A stretch of 12,572 nt of DNA from a bacterium (GCA_017541565.1 JAFXYU010000233.1:1-12572), one strand, 5' to 3'; numbered from the stretch's first letter, positions 6,317 through 12,572 are shown. Program-made: numbers and translations. Notes: generated by a model not told the origin, from the sequence alone.

Positions 6317-6403
6317 ATGACAACATTAAACAAACACGAAACACATAACACAAACCTTTCATACAACCTACACACTAACCTTCTACACATGAGGAATTAT
6401 TAA
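6317..6403 (+). CDS. Possible 28-residue small protein or leader peptide
   Basis: An ATG-initiated frame encodes MTTLNKHETHNTNLSYNLHT and eight more residues ending MRNY, then TAA twelve bases before the terminator stem. The composition (His, Asn, Thr, Leu) is unusual, with no membrane segment. The only purine-rich sequence upstream (CGGAA) overlaps or abuts the start codon, so translation initiation would be poor. It may be chance within an AC-rich RNA. It is listed because frame end and terminator fit together. Confidence 0.15.
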   Translation: MTTLNKHETHNTNLSYNLHTNLLHMRNY

Positions 6404-6414
6404 AAAAGATTCCG

Positions 6415-6442
6415 AACCTTTCTTCAAGAAAGGTTTTTTTTT
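6415..6442 (+). terminator. Strong Rho-independent terminator, plus strand
   Basis: An 8-bp stem AACCTTTC (6415-6422) / GAAAGGTT (6428-6435) has loop TTCAA and runs into nine T residues (6434-6442). On the minus strand the same hairpin is followed, seven bases on, by a second run of six T (6407-6402), so it may also stop transcripts of the lipoyl enzyme gene that ends at 6444. Confidence 0.9.
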
Positions 6443-6443
6443 G

Positions 6444-7082
6444 CTAAAAATTTGAAATATAAGTTTCGAATTTAGATATAAACTCATTTTTTGATAAATT
6501 CGGCAAAATCCTGCTGACGGTTGTTATTCCTTTAACTTCTTCATTAAATAGTTTTTCCAAAAGTTCTTTGTCATACCCAAACAAAATCGAGCCGTGCTGT
6601 AATATATACCCGTTTTTTCTGTATTGAGCAGAGCCGATAATCTTTTTCCCCTGATAGCAAACGTCCGCACCTGTAGAAAGCAGCATACAATAGTCAAAAT
6701 GTGTAGAAACTCTTTTGTTTTCACCAAAATCGAGTTCAACGCCAAGAGTTTTAAAAAAATCTATCAAAATTCCCGAAATATATTTATAAGATTCAATTAT
6801 TGTTTCACCATTGGGAACTGCGGAAACAGGCGACACAAAACTATATGTTATTTCATCATCATGTAAAAGAGCGCGTCCCCCTGTTAAACGTCTTACAACA
6901 TCAATTTCTTCGGTTAAAAAATCGCCTTTTTGGTTTCTCCCGAGTGAAATGCATTTTGGCGACCAGCCATACAGTCTGAATATCGGTTCCGTTTCTTGAT
7001 TCAGTATTGCATTATCAAGAATTTCCGAATCAATCCTCATATTATCCGCACCGGAATAAACCCCATAACCGTAGTACTTCAT
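6444..7082 (-). CDS. LipM/LplA-family lipoate or octanoate transferase
   Basis: A 212-residue member of the BPL/LplA/LipB cofactor-transferase family, which attaches octanoate or lipoate to lysines of carrier proteins such as GcvH or the 2-oxoacid dehydrogenase E2 subunits. Visible motifs are RRLTGGRALLHDDEITYSF (64-82), typical of the LplA/LipM branch, and GKKIIGSAQYRK (145-156) followed by ILQHGSILFG (160-169). The conserved lysine is probably K147. C132, in FDYCMLLSTGAD, lies where LipM-type octanoyltransferases have their catalytic cysteine, which favours LipM over a ligase. At 212 residues it is shorter than usual for LipM (about 280), and it lacks the accessory C-terminal domain of E. 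coli LplA. Its ATG overlaps the dgt stop as ATGA (7079-7082), so translation is probably coupled to dgt. LipM versus ligase is unresolved. Confidence 0.8.
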   Translation of the reverse strand: MKYYGYGVYSGADNMRIDSEILDNAILNQETEPIFRLYGWSPKCISLGRNQKGDFLTEEIDVVRRLTGGRALLHDDEITYSFVSPVSAVPNGETIIESYKYISGILIDFFKTLGVELDFGENKRVSTHFDYCMLLSTGADVCYQGKKIIGSAQYRKNGYILQHGSILFGYDKELLEKLFNEEVKGITTVSRILPNLSKNEFISKFETYISNF

Positions 7083-8110
7083 GCCTGTTCTTGCGCCTTT
7101 TTCAATAATGCATCGTCATTTGCATGCTCGGAAAGCGGAGCCGGTACAAACAAATCAAGATACCTTCTGATTGCATACTGGTCCGTCATACCTGAAATAT
7201 AATCAGAAATAATCTGCGGAATATCCTCCTCTTTACAGTATGCGGAAAGTTTCTCAAAATAATATTCATAAAGTGATTTTATTATATTTTTAGCCTTCTT
7301 TTCTTCCGCTTTTGCCACGGGGTCAAGGTATACGTTTTCAAACATCCAAGTTCTGAGTTTAGTAACATAAAACCAGCCTTCTTCAGACATTTTTACATCC
7401 GGTTTATCCAAAGAATTTTCAATCACATCGGATATCATTTTGCCCAATCTTGTTGACTGATTAGATGAAAAATAATCCATACAGTCTTTCGGCAAATCTC
7501 TATCTGATATTATACCTGCACGAATTGAGTCTTCAATATCATGATTAATATACGCGATTTTATCTGCGTATTGCACAATTTGCGCCTCTGGAGTCTTGGG
7601 TTTATATCCCCAAGTATGTGTAAGAATACCGTCAATTGTTTCCTGACAAAGATTCATATCTTCAAGAACTTCGACTACCCTGACAGACTGGATATTATGA
7701 TGGAACCCGTTTGGAAGAAGAGAGTCTAAAGTATTTTCACCGCAATGACCGAAGGGAGTATGTCCCAAATCATGACCAAGTGAAATTGCTTCTGTCAAAT
7801 CTTCATTAAGATTCAAGGCACGTGCCATCGTCCTTCCGATTTGCGAAACTTCAAGAGTATGAGTTAATCTGGTCCTAAAATGGTCATTATATGGTGATAG
7901 AAAGACCTGTGTTTTATGCTTCAGCCTTCTGAACGATTTTGAATGAAGAATTTTATCCCTGTCTCTCTGAAATGCCGTTCTAATTTCAAACACTTCATTT
8001 CTCGGACGTTTCCTGCCTTTAGAATCAAGGCACTTTGTTGCATATGGAGAAAGAATCTCTAATTCTCTTTCTTCAAGTTGCTCCTTTATTGTTTTTGTTT
8101 GAGTAGACAT
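7079..8110 (-). CDS. dgt: Deoxyguanosinetriphosphate triphosphohydrolase-like protein (dNTPase)
   Basis: An HD-superfamily dNTPase that splits dNTPs to deoxynucleoside and triphosphate. Numbering from ATG 8110 (343 aa), metal ligands are H84 (RLTHTLEVSQIGR), H113-D114 (SLGHDLGHTPFGHCGE) and D183 (QYADKIAY). The family block FQRDRDKILHSKSFRRLKHKTQ is intact at about residues 47-68. The frame stays open to an ATG at 8179, but 8110 is preferred. Residues from 8110 (MSTQTKTIKEQLEERELEIL) match the usual N-terminus of the family, neither ATG has a Shine-Dalgarno sequence, and a near-consensus promoter lies between the two. The gene is divergent from mgtC and overlaps the lipoyl enzyme gene. The nucleotide preference cannot be read from sequence. 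Confidence 0.93.
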   Translation of the reverse strand: MSTQTKTIKEQLEERELEILSPYATKCLDSKGRKRPRNEVFEIRTAFQRDRDKILHSKSFRRLKHKTQVFLSPYNDHFRTRLTHTLEVSQIGRTMARALNLNEDLTEAISLGHDLGHTPFGHCGENTLDSLLPNGFHHNIQSVRVVEVLEDMNLCQETIDGILTHTWGYKPKTPEAQIVQYADKIAYINHDIEDSIRAGIISDRDLPKDCMDYFSSNQSTRLGKMISDVIENSLDKPDVKMSEEGWFYVTKLRTWMFENVYLDPVAKAEEKKAKNIIKSLYEYYFEKLSAYCKEEDIPQIISDYISGMTDQYAIRRYLDLFVPAPLSEHANDDALLKKAQEQA

Positions 8111-8145
8111 ACCAGAATTATAATCTACAGATGTCTGGTTTTCAA
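8110..8145 (-). promoter_or_regulatory. Promoter of dgt predicting a leaderless mRNA
   Basis: TTGAAA (8145-8140) and a perfect TATAAT (8122-8117) are separated by exactly 17 bases on the minus strand. The -10 ends six bases before ATG 8110, so position +1 falls on the A of the start codon. There is no ribosome site between them, consistent with a transcript lacking a 5' leader. Confidence 0.6.
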
Positions 8146-8200
8146 CAGTGTTGTATTTTGAGGATAAATAATGTAACATAGAAATTGAGGGAGATGACTA

Positions 8201-8917
8201 ATGGAATATATAAATACCGAGTTTTTTATAAGACTGCTGCTTGCTCTGATTTTAGGTTTTGCACTCGGTCTTGAAAGAGAAATAACCAATAAATATGCCG
8301 GATTAAGAACGCATATACTTGTTTGTATGGGGGCATGCGTATTTACACTGTTATCAATATACGGATTTCCGACGTTTGCGGACGGTGATAACGTTATCAT
8401 TAATCAGGCGACAGGAGTAAGAGATACGGCGCGTATTGCAGCGCAAATAGTTACAGGTATCGGTTTTATAGGTGCAGGTACGGTTTTAAGAAACGGTCCT
8501 ATAATTATGGGCTTAACCACTGCCGCAACACTGTGGATTGCAGCGAGCATCGGTATGGCATGCGGCACAGGTTTATATGATATAGCAATAATAAGTACTG
8601 TATTGAGCGTTGCAGTATTAACACTTATCAGAATATTCGAAAGACAATTTCTCCCGACCAGCGCAAAACATGCAAAAAGGTTTAAAGTAACCGTCTATTG
8701 CAACGAAGAAGATACGAAAAAAATATATGAATATCTGACTTCTAAAGTAGATGAAATGAGAGATTTTTCGGTAAAAAAACTTATAGAAAATCCGGATAAA
8801 TGCAAATTGTCATCAGCATTTGAAATATGCAACAAAAAGACCATCGATGATATCTACAAAAATTTAAACGAACTGACAAAACCGGATGCAGTGAGTTTGC
8901 AGGAACTAAATGATTAA
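8201..8917 (+). CDS. mgtC: MgtC/SapB-family membrane protein
   Basis: A 238-residue MgtC-family inner-membrane protein. The family motifs are GLERE (23-27) with AGLRTH (33-38), then DTARIAAQIVTGIGFIGAG (75-93) and TTAATLWIAASIG (106-118). Hydrophobic segments near 5-24, 37-55, 76-94, 99-122 and 126-147 fit the usual five membrane helices. A soluble C-terminal domain follows (about 160-238, FKVTVYCNEEDTKKIYEYL), ACT-like as in the longer MgtC proteins. In pathogens the family modulates the F-type ATP synthase and Mg2+ starvation survival; in this organism the role is unknown. GAGGGAG seven bases before ATG 8201 supports the start. It overlaps the downstream TPR gene by eight bases, which suggests the two proteins are made together. 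No Mg2+-sensing leader is possible in the short 5' region. Confidence 0.92.
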   Translation: MEYINTEFFIRLLLALILGFALGLEREITNKYAGLRTHILVCMGACVFTLLSIYGFPTFADGDNVIINQATGVRDTARIAAQIVTGIGFIGAGTVLRNGPIIMGLTTAATLWIAASIGMACGTGLYDIAIISTVLSVAVLTLIRIFERQFLPTSAKHAKRFKVTVYCNEEDTKKIYEYLTSKVDEMRDFSVKKLIENPDKCKLSSAFEICNKKTIDDIYKNLNELTKPDAVSLQELND

Positions 8918-10265
8918 AGATTTTGATAAAAAAAATAAACAAAAACAAAAGAAAACTCTTGCTGAAACAATTATGGAATATGCACGAACAATGCTGATTT
9001 CATTTCTGGTTGCAGTCGTAATTACAACCTGCTTAACCATTCAGGCAAGAAAATCCATGATTAAAAATTTGTACATCAAGGTTGAAGATAACAAAAAACT
9101 GGACGAACAAATTGCAAAGCATATTATTGCCCAGTCAGATTTAACAAAAAACCTTGCAACACAAAACTATACGGTTTGTATGAATGTAGGTAATCTGTAT
9201 GAAGCGGCAAAAGACTATACCAACGCACAAATAGCCTATCAAGCAGCAATTCTGAGAGCAAAAAGAGGTGTTTATACTCCTTACTATAAATTGTCCAGTA
9301 TTCTTATTGCGCAAGCAAAGTTTGATGAAGCAGAAAGCGTTATTAATTCCGTTACCGATTTAAAAAACAGGGGACTTATTAAATTCAAAACAAGAGCATT
9401 TATAGAAGCCGGTGATAAATACTATTCATTGGGTAAATTTTTGAAAGCGGCAAGAAGTTATGAAAGAGCAAAATACTATTATGAAAGATTCTCAAAAAGA
9501 GATAAAATAATAGAAGAATCTATAAAGAAACGTATTGTTAATGCGTACTCGGAAGCGGCAACAGTTGTTGTTCAGCAGGGATACAATTCTGATGCCGTAT
9601 CATTTTTAAAAAAAGCTGAACAATATGCACCTAATGATTTCCATATAAAATATAAACTGGCAATTATATACTCCGATTTAGATCCGATTAAATCAATAGA
9701 ATACTTCGACCCGCTATTAAAGAAGATGCCGCAGTACATCGACTACAGCACATACAATAAAGCGCTTTTGAAGGCTTCAAACATATCGGATTTGGAAGGA
9801 AATCCTACAAAGGCTAAATATTACAGATATAAAAGCCATTCTATTGACTTATTGATACAAAATAAAGTCGTGTACAAAAATGATATTGATATAATAATGG
9901 AATCCTTTGAAATCAAGAAATTCCTGTTCAGATACCATTTAAAAGGCAAATACAAATTTAAAAACACATCACACGAAGACATTTTCAGATTATTTGCTGA
10001 TTTTGAATTGCGCGAAGGAGACGAAATTAAAGAATCCTACACAGTAAAATGTGTAACAAAAGATAATCCGCTATTTTCTAACGGCGGTGAAACAGATAGC
10101 ATAACCGTAAACTTCGGTAAGAAAATATTTACAAAAAAAGAACTTAGCCAATATGTGATTGATGTATATCTCTACAAAGATGAAAAGTTTAAAACTCTTA
10201 TAGGAACATTCGCAATTCCTGAAAAAAGCATTAAAAACGCAAAATCGGATACTCCGGAATTTTAA
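8910..10265 (+). CDS. Membrane-anchored TPR-repeat protein, function unknown
   Basis: A 451-residue protein with a lysine-rich cytoplasmic start (1-25), one membrane helix (about 27-46, TMLISFLVAVVITTCLTIQA) and a large domain outside the membrane. Several TPR-like helix pairs can be seen: about 86-119 (VGNLYEAAKDYTNAQIAYQA), 122-150 (YKLSSILIAQAKFDEAESVI), 161-194 (AGDKYYSLGKFLKAARSYER), 212-240 (VQQGYNSDAVSFLKKAEQYA) and 246-275. The C-terminal 110 residues are different and beta-rich (about 340-435) and match no family I know. The signal-anchor charge pattern suggests N-in, C-out, placing the TPRs in the periplasm. AGGA six bases before ATG 8910 is inside mgtC, whose last eight bases overlap this gene. 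The TAA overlaps the stop codon of convergent wecB. A scaffold or partner for MgtC is a guess from gene order only. Confidence 0.8.
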   Translation: MIKDFDKKNKQKQKKTLAETIMEYARTMLISFLVAVVITTCLTIQARKSMIKNLYIKVEDNKKLDEQIAKHIIAQSDLTKNLATQNYTVCMNVGNLYEAAKDYTNAQIAYQAAILRAKRGVYTPYYKLSSILIAQAKFDEAESVINSVTDLKNRGLIKFKTRAFIEAGDKYYSLGKFLKAARSYERAKYYYERFSKRDKIIEESIKKRIVNAYSEAATVVVQQGYNSDAVSFLKKAEQYAPNDFHIKYKLAIIYSDLDPIKSIEYFDPLLKKMPQYIDYSTYNKALLKASNISDLEGNPTKAKYYRYKSHSIDLLIQNKVVYKNDIDIIMESFEIKKFLFRYHLKGKYKFKNTSHEDIFRLFADFELREGDEIKESYTVKCVTKDNPLFSNGGETDSITVNFGKKIFTKKELSQYVIDVYLYKDEKFKTLIGTFAIPEKSIKNAKSDTPEF

Positions 10266-11377
10266 TTAAAATATTTTCTTAAAATGTTTTCAATCTTTGC
10301 CGATGCTTTGCCGTCACCATACGGATTTTGCGCGGTCAATCTTGTTTCATTTCTGTCTTTTGATAATACGTTTTCGCTTTCCGAAACAATTTTTTCATAA
10401 TCTGCGCCGACAAGTTTTGATACACCCGCTTCAATACCTTCTTTTCTTTCTGTTTCATAGCGCATAACAAGCGTCGGGCAAGCAAACGAAGGTGCTTCCT
10501 CTTGTATTCCGCCGGAATCCGTCAAAATAAGTTTTGCATTTTTCATTAAATAAACCAAGTACGGATAATCTAAAGGAGGCAGCAAATAAACATTTGAGGT
10601 TTTTTCAAAATTAGCATAAATCTTATCATGCACATTCGGATTTGGGTGAACCGGAATTACAAATGTATGGTCAGAATATTTTTCGGACAAATAGGATATT
10701 GCCTTAATAATTCTGTCGATACGCTCTCCGTGATTTTCTCGTCTGTGCGCAGTTATCAATACAAGTTTATCGTCTATCGGAATGCCTTTTGAAACATAAA
10801 ATTTTCTTGAGTTCTCTATTACTACATCAGATAAACAGAATAACGCATCAATAACAGTATTCCCTACAACATGGATTTTATCTTTGCAAATTCCCTCGTC
10901 TATTAATGCCTTTTCATTTACCCCCGTCGATGCAAAATGAATCTCAGTTACCCTTGATGTCATCTGACGCATAACTTCTTCAGGGAACGGTTCATAGATA
11001 TCATAAGAACGTAACCCCGCCTCTACATGAAATACGGGAATTTTATGATAAAAACTTGTTAACGCACCGCAGAGAACCGTCATTGTATCACCCTGAATAA
11101 CAGTTCCGTCAATTTTGTTTTCGGAATATACCTTATCTAATGACGTTAAAATTCTTGCCTGAACTGAAGCCAAAGATTGATTATCACGCATACAGTCAAG
11201 ATTAATATCCGCTTTTAGACCGAAATACGCTAATGTTTGATTAGAAAGTTCTTTTTGCTGCTCTGTATTAACTATAAGAACATTGTAAAAATCCGGATAC
11301 TTTCTTAATTGAAGTATTACAGGCGCAAGTTTTATAATTTCCGGACGAGTTCCAAATACAAAAGCAATTGTTTTCAT
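10262..11377 (-). CDS. wecB: UDP-N-acetylglucosamine 2-epimerase (non-hydrolysing)
   Basis: This cytoplasmic enzyme interconverts UDP-GlcNAc and UDP-ManNAc for surface polysaccharides. The 371-residue product has standard length and motifs: FGTRPEIIKLAPV (8-20), QGDTMTVLCGAL (95-106, D97), HVEAGLRSYD (117-126, E119), EPFPEEVMRQM (129-139, E133), GNTVIDAL (172-179), ITAHRRENHGERI (208-220, H211), HPNPNV (244-249) and LTDSGGIQEEAP (285-296). The final block RYETERKEGIEAG (306-318) is a mild variant of the usual RxxTERPEAVEAG. There is no ribosome site before ATG 11377. It lies 26 bases after the XRE gene upstream, and a -10-like TAGAAT ends six bases before the ATG. Its stop overlaps that of the convergent TPR gene. 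The adjacent glycosyltransferase gene suggests a polysaccharide locus to the right. Confidence 0.95.
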   Translation of the reverse strand: MKTIAFVFGTRPEIIKLAPVILQLRKYPDFYNVLIVNTEQQKELSNQTLAYFGLKADINLDCMRDNQSLASVQARILTSLDKVYSENKIDGTVIQGDTMTVLCGALTSFYHKIPVFHVEAGLRSYDIYEPFPEEVMRQMTSRVTEIHFASTGVNEKALIDEGICKDKIHVVGNTVIDALFCLSDVVIENSRKFYVSKGIPIDDKLVLITAHRRENHGERIDRIIKAISYLSEKYSDHTFVIPVHPNPNVHDKIYANFEKTSNVYLLPPLDYPYLVYLMKNAKLILTDSGGIQEEAPSFACPTLVMRYETERKEGIEAGVSKLVGADYEKIVSESENVLSKDRNETRLTAQNPYGDGKASAKIENILRKYFN

Positions 11378-11403
11378 ATAAACATTCTACTATAAAATAA
11401 AAT

Positions 11404-11715
11404 TTACTTTACCATTTTATAAAATTTGTATACAAGTCGTGTTAATTTTTCATCTTTGGATAAAACATCATTCATCTCAGATAAAAGTTCCTGCTGAGAT
11501 GCAAGATGCTTAAAATCAAATAGCTCTGCCGGCTCAATTTCTAAGGCTAGTAATATTTTATTAAGATTTTCCGCTGTCGGATAAAATTTACCACGCTCAA
11601 TATTACTCATACTGGCAGTTTCTATTCCTACTAATTCAGCAAGATACTCTTGAGTCATAGATTTAGACCGTCTTAGTTCTTGAATTCTTTTTCCTAGTAA
11701 TACTTTTATATCCAT
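11404..11715 (-). CDS. Small XRE-family helix-turn-helix transcriptional regulator
   Basis: A 103-residue regulator with a Cro/C1-type HTH (about 5-60): LGKRIQELRRSKSMTQEYLA, then VGIETASMSNIERGKFYPTA, then LNKILLALEIEPAELF. It has a short helical tail (65-103, ending KFYKMVK). It is a probable paralogue of the regulator at 1410-1739. I start it at ATG 11715, which has AGGTG six to seven bases upstream. An ATG nine codons further out has no ribosome site, and its extra residues (MTDNVFRCI) do not look like the family. It lies immediately before wecB and is divergent from a glycosyltransferase gene, so it may control surface polysaccharide genes as well as itself. That role is inferred from position. 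Confidence 0.87.
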   Translation of the reverse strand: MDIKVLLGKRIQELRRSKSMTQEYLAELVGIETASMSNIERGKFYPTAENLNKILLALEIEPAELFDFKHLASQQELLSEMNDVLSKDEKLTRLVYKFYKMVK

Positions 11716-11792
11716 TATGCACCTAAAGACATTATCAGTCATTTATTTTAAAAAGGAAATTTTGTAAAACGTCATATTCATATTTATTTATG

Positions 11793-11822
11793 TTGTTTTG
11801 CATGTATCATGTAGTGTATAAC
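11793..11822 (+). promoter_or_regulatory. Candidate promoter of the glycosyltransferase gene
   Basis: TTGTTT (11793-11798) and TATAAC (11817-11822) are 18 bases apart on the plus strand, giving a predicted start near 11829 and a leader of about 43 bases with AAGGAG. TTTTGTAAA copies lie upstream (11760-11768) and just after the -10 (11830-11838). This is consensus-based and moderate in strength. Confidence 0.35.
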
Positions 11823-11871
11823 AATAATTTTTTGTAAATATTTGTTGTTTAGCATTGAGTAAGGAGAAAAA

Positions 11872-12572
11872 ATGAAGTACAAAGTAAGTATAATTATACC
11901 TGTTTATAAAGTTGAAAAATATTTGAGAAAAGCATTAGATAGTCTAGTAAATCAAACATTAAAAGATATAGAAATAATCTGCATAAATGATTGCTCACCT
12001 GATAATTCAGCTGAAATACTTAATGAATACGCGTCAAAAGATAAAAGATTCATTATTATTAATCAAGAAACTAATCAAGGACAAGGAGTTGCAAGAAATA
12101 TAGGAATAGAAAAGGCAACAGGAAAATATATTATGTTTCTCGATCCGGATGATTGGTTTGAATTAAACGCCTGTGAAACAGCATATAATGCCGCCGAAAA
12201 ATATTCTGCAAATGCAGTGTACTTCCCTAATTATATTGTTTCTGAAATCTCAGGTAAGGAATACACAACGAATTTGATTAAAGAATATTCCGAGAAATAC
12301 AATATAGAAATAAAACCGTATACTTTCTATAATTTTTTAGATTTACCTCATACTACATTCAGAACGTTTGGAATGGCACCATGGAGATACATGTGCTTAA
12401 CTGAAATGATTATAACGAATAACGTGAAATTTTCTGATTACAGGAAAGGAGAAGATCAGCCTTTTAGCATAAATATTAATTTAATTTCTAAAATACTTTA
12501 TATTGATAAACCGCTATATAATTACCTTGAAAGAAGTGATTCTTCCAGAATTTATGAAACTTTATATGAAGA
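11872..12572 (+). CDS. Family 2 glycosyltransferase (3' end outside window)
   Basis: The first 233 codons of a GT-A fold glycosyltransferase are visible, and the gene continues past the right edge. It starts VSIIIPVYKVEKYLRKALDS (5-24), the nucleotide-binding strand of GT2 enzymes. It continues with CINDCSPDNS (37-46), NQGQGVARNIGIEKATGKYI (68-87) and the metal-binding DxD region FLDPDDW (89-95, D91/D93/D94). GEDQPF (193-198) fits the later ED motif with a possible catalytic Asp at 195. It probably transfers a sugar onto a growing surface glycan in the cytoplasm; donor and acceptor cannot be told. AAGGAG five bases before ATG 11872 fixes the start. It is divergent from the XRE gene, and wecB nearby could supply UDP-ManNAc. 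It is probably the first gene of a polysaccharide cluster, though this is inferred. Confidence 0.92.
   Translation, partial: MKYKVSIIIPVYKVEKYLRKALDSLVNQTLKDIEIICINDCSPDNSAEILNEYASKDKRFIIINQETNQGQGVARNIGIEKATGKYIMFLDPDDWFELNACETAYNAAEKYSANAVYFPNYIVSEISGKEYTTNLIKEYSEKYNIEIKPYTFYNFLDLPHTTFRTFGMAPWRYMCLTEMIITNNVKFSDYRKGEDQPFSININLISKILYIDKPLYNYLERSDSSRIYETLYE

Larger units (their letters stand above)
6296..6442 (+). ncRNA. Candidate small transcript ending at an intrinsic terminator
   Basis: A plus-strand terminator at 6415-6442 has no gene of normal size before it. A -10-like TATACT (6290-6295) could start an RNA near 6302, but the -35 is weak. From 6321 to 6390 the RNA-like strand has 23 C and only one G in 70 bases, so it would be nearly unstructured. 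This resembles either a small RNA with a single-stranded pairing region or a short coding leader. The exact 5' end is uncertain. Confidence 0.3.
6081..6443. other. 363-base intergenic region
   Basis: No standard gene is seen here. The left half is extremely AT-rich and contains a long imperfect inverted repeat. The right half holds a G-depleted stretch (6321-6390), a 28-codon reading frame and a strong plus-strand terminator. The flanking genes are both on the minus strand (the hypothetical protein starting at 6080 and the lipoyl enzyme ending at 6444), so a plus-strand terminator here needs its own transcript. Confidence 0.6.

Noticed and set aside
6400..6460. Short frame starting at ATT after GAGGA, running through the terminator
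   Set aside because: ATT starts are very rare and the translated part is just the terminator stem and T-tract.
8111..8179. Longer dgt start at ATG 8179
   Set aside because: It would leave 21 bases for two divergent promoters, has no ribosome site, and extends past the usual family N-terminus. A near-consensus promoter lies inside the extension.
8125..8400. Open frame of 91 codons on the minus strand over the start of mgtC
   Set aside because: It is antisense to the strongly conserved MgtC motifs, with no independent support.
11716..11742. Longer start for the second XRE gene at ATG 11742
   Set aside because: It has no ribosome site, whereas ATG 11715 has AGGTG at good spacing and gives the typical N-terminus.
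1..12572. CRISPR arrays, tRNA or rRNA genes, transposases, toxin-antitoxin pairs, phage genes
   Set aside because: I read both strands for these and found no repeat-spacer pattern, cloverleaf, rRNA segment or matching protein motif. The XRE genes have no toxin partner in the same operon.

Overview
This window is a stretch of an AT-rich genome from a bacterium with an outer membrane. Three things support the diderm reading: a secreted protein with a TonB/TolA-like C-terminal fold, a protein built like an outer-membrane beta-barrel that ends in Phe, and a UDP-GlcNAc 2-epimerase next to a glycosyltransferase, as in surface-polysaccharide loci. The mix of genes and base composition would fit a gut-type member of the Vampirovibrionia/Melainabacteria (Gastranaerophilales). 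That is only an impression, because there is no rRNA or other decisive marker. No tRNA, rRNA, CRISPR, insertion sequence or phage gene was seen.

Layout. At 1-1739 a partial secreted TonB-like gene and a signal-less beta-barrel gene lie on the minus strand, separated by an intrinsic terminator. A small XRE regulator is divergent from the barrel gene, and the spacer between them carries two dyads. At 1764-6080 a minus-strand run reads, in transcription order: a short hypothetical protein, two tandem PlsC-like acyltransferases, miaB (tRNA ms2i6A synthesis) and alr (D-alanine for peptidoglycan). A good promoter just before the first acyltransferase suggests that the last four genes form an operon. 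At 6081-6443 there is a 363-base gap. It holds a long imperfect inverted repeat, a G-depleted C/A-rich stretch and a strong plus-strand terminator, so it may encode a small RNA or very small protein. At 6444-8110 dgt (dNTPase) and a LipM/LplA-family lipoyl-pathway enzyme overlap by four bases on the minus strand. The dgt promoter is placed so that its transcript would begin exactly at the start codon. At 8201-10265 a divergent pair encodes an MgtC-family membrane protein and an overlapping membrane-anchored TPR protein. At 10262-12572 wecB and a second XRE gene lie on the minus strand, and a family 2 glycosyltransferase runs off the right edge on the plus strand.

Most of the content is ordinary housekeeping for envelope, tRNA and nucleotide metabolism. 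I do not see a clear new defence or biosynthetic system. The points most worth checking are the beta-barrel with no export signal and its palindrome-bearing promoter next to an XRE gene, the leaderless dgt promoter, the inverted repeat and orphan transcript at 6170-6442, and the overlapping mgtC-TPR gene pair.
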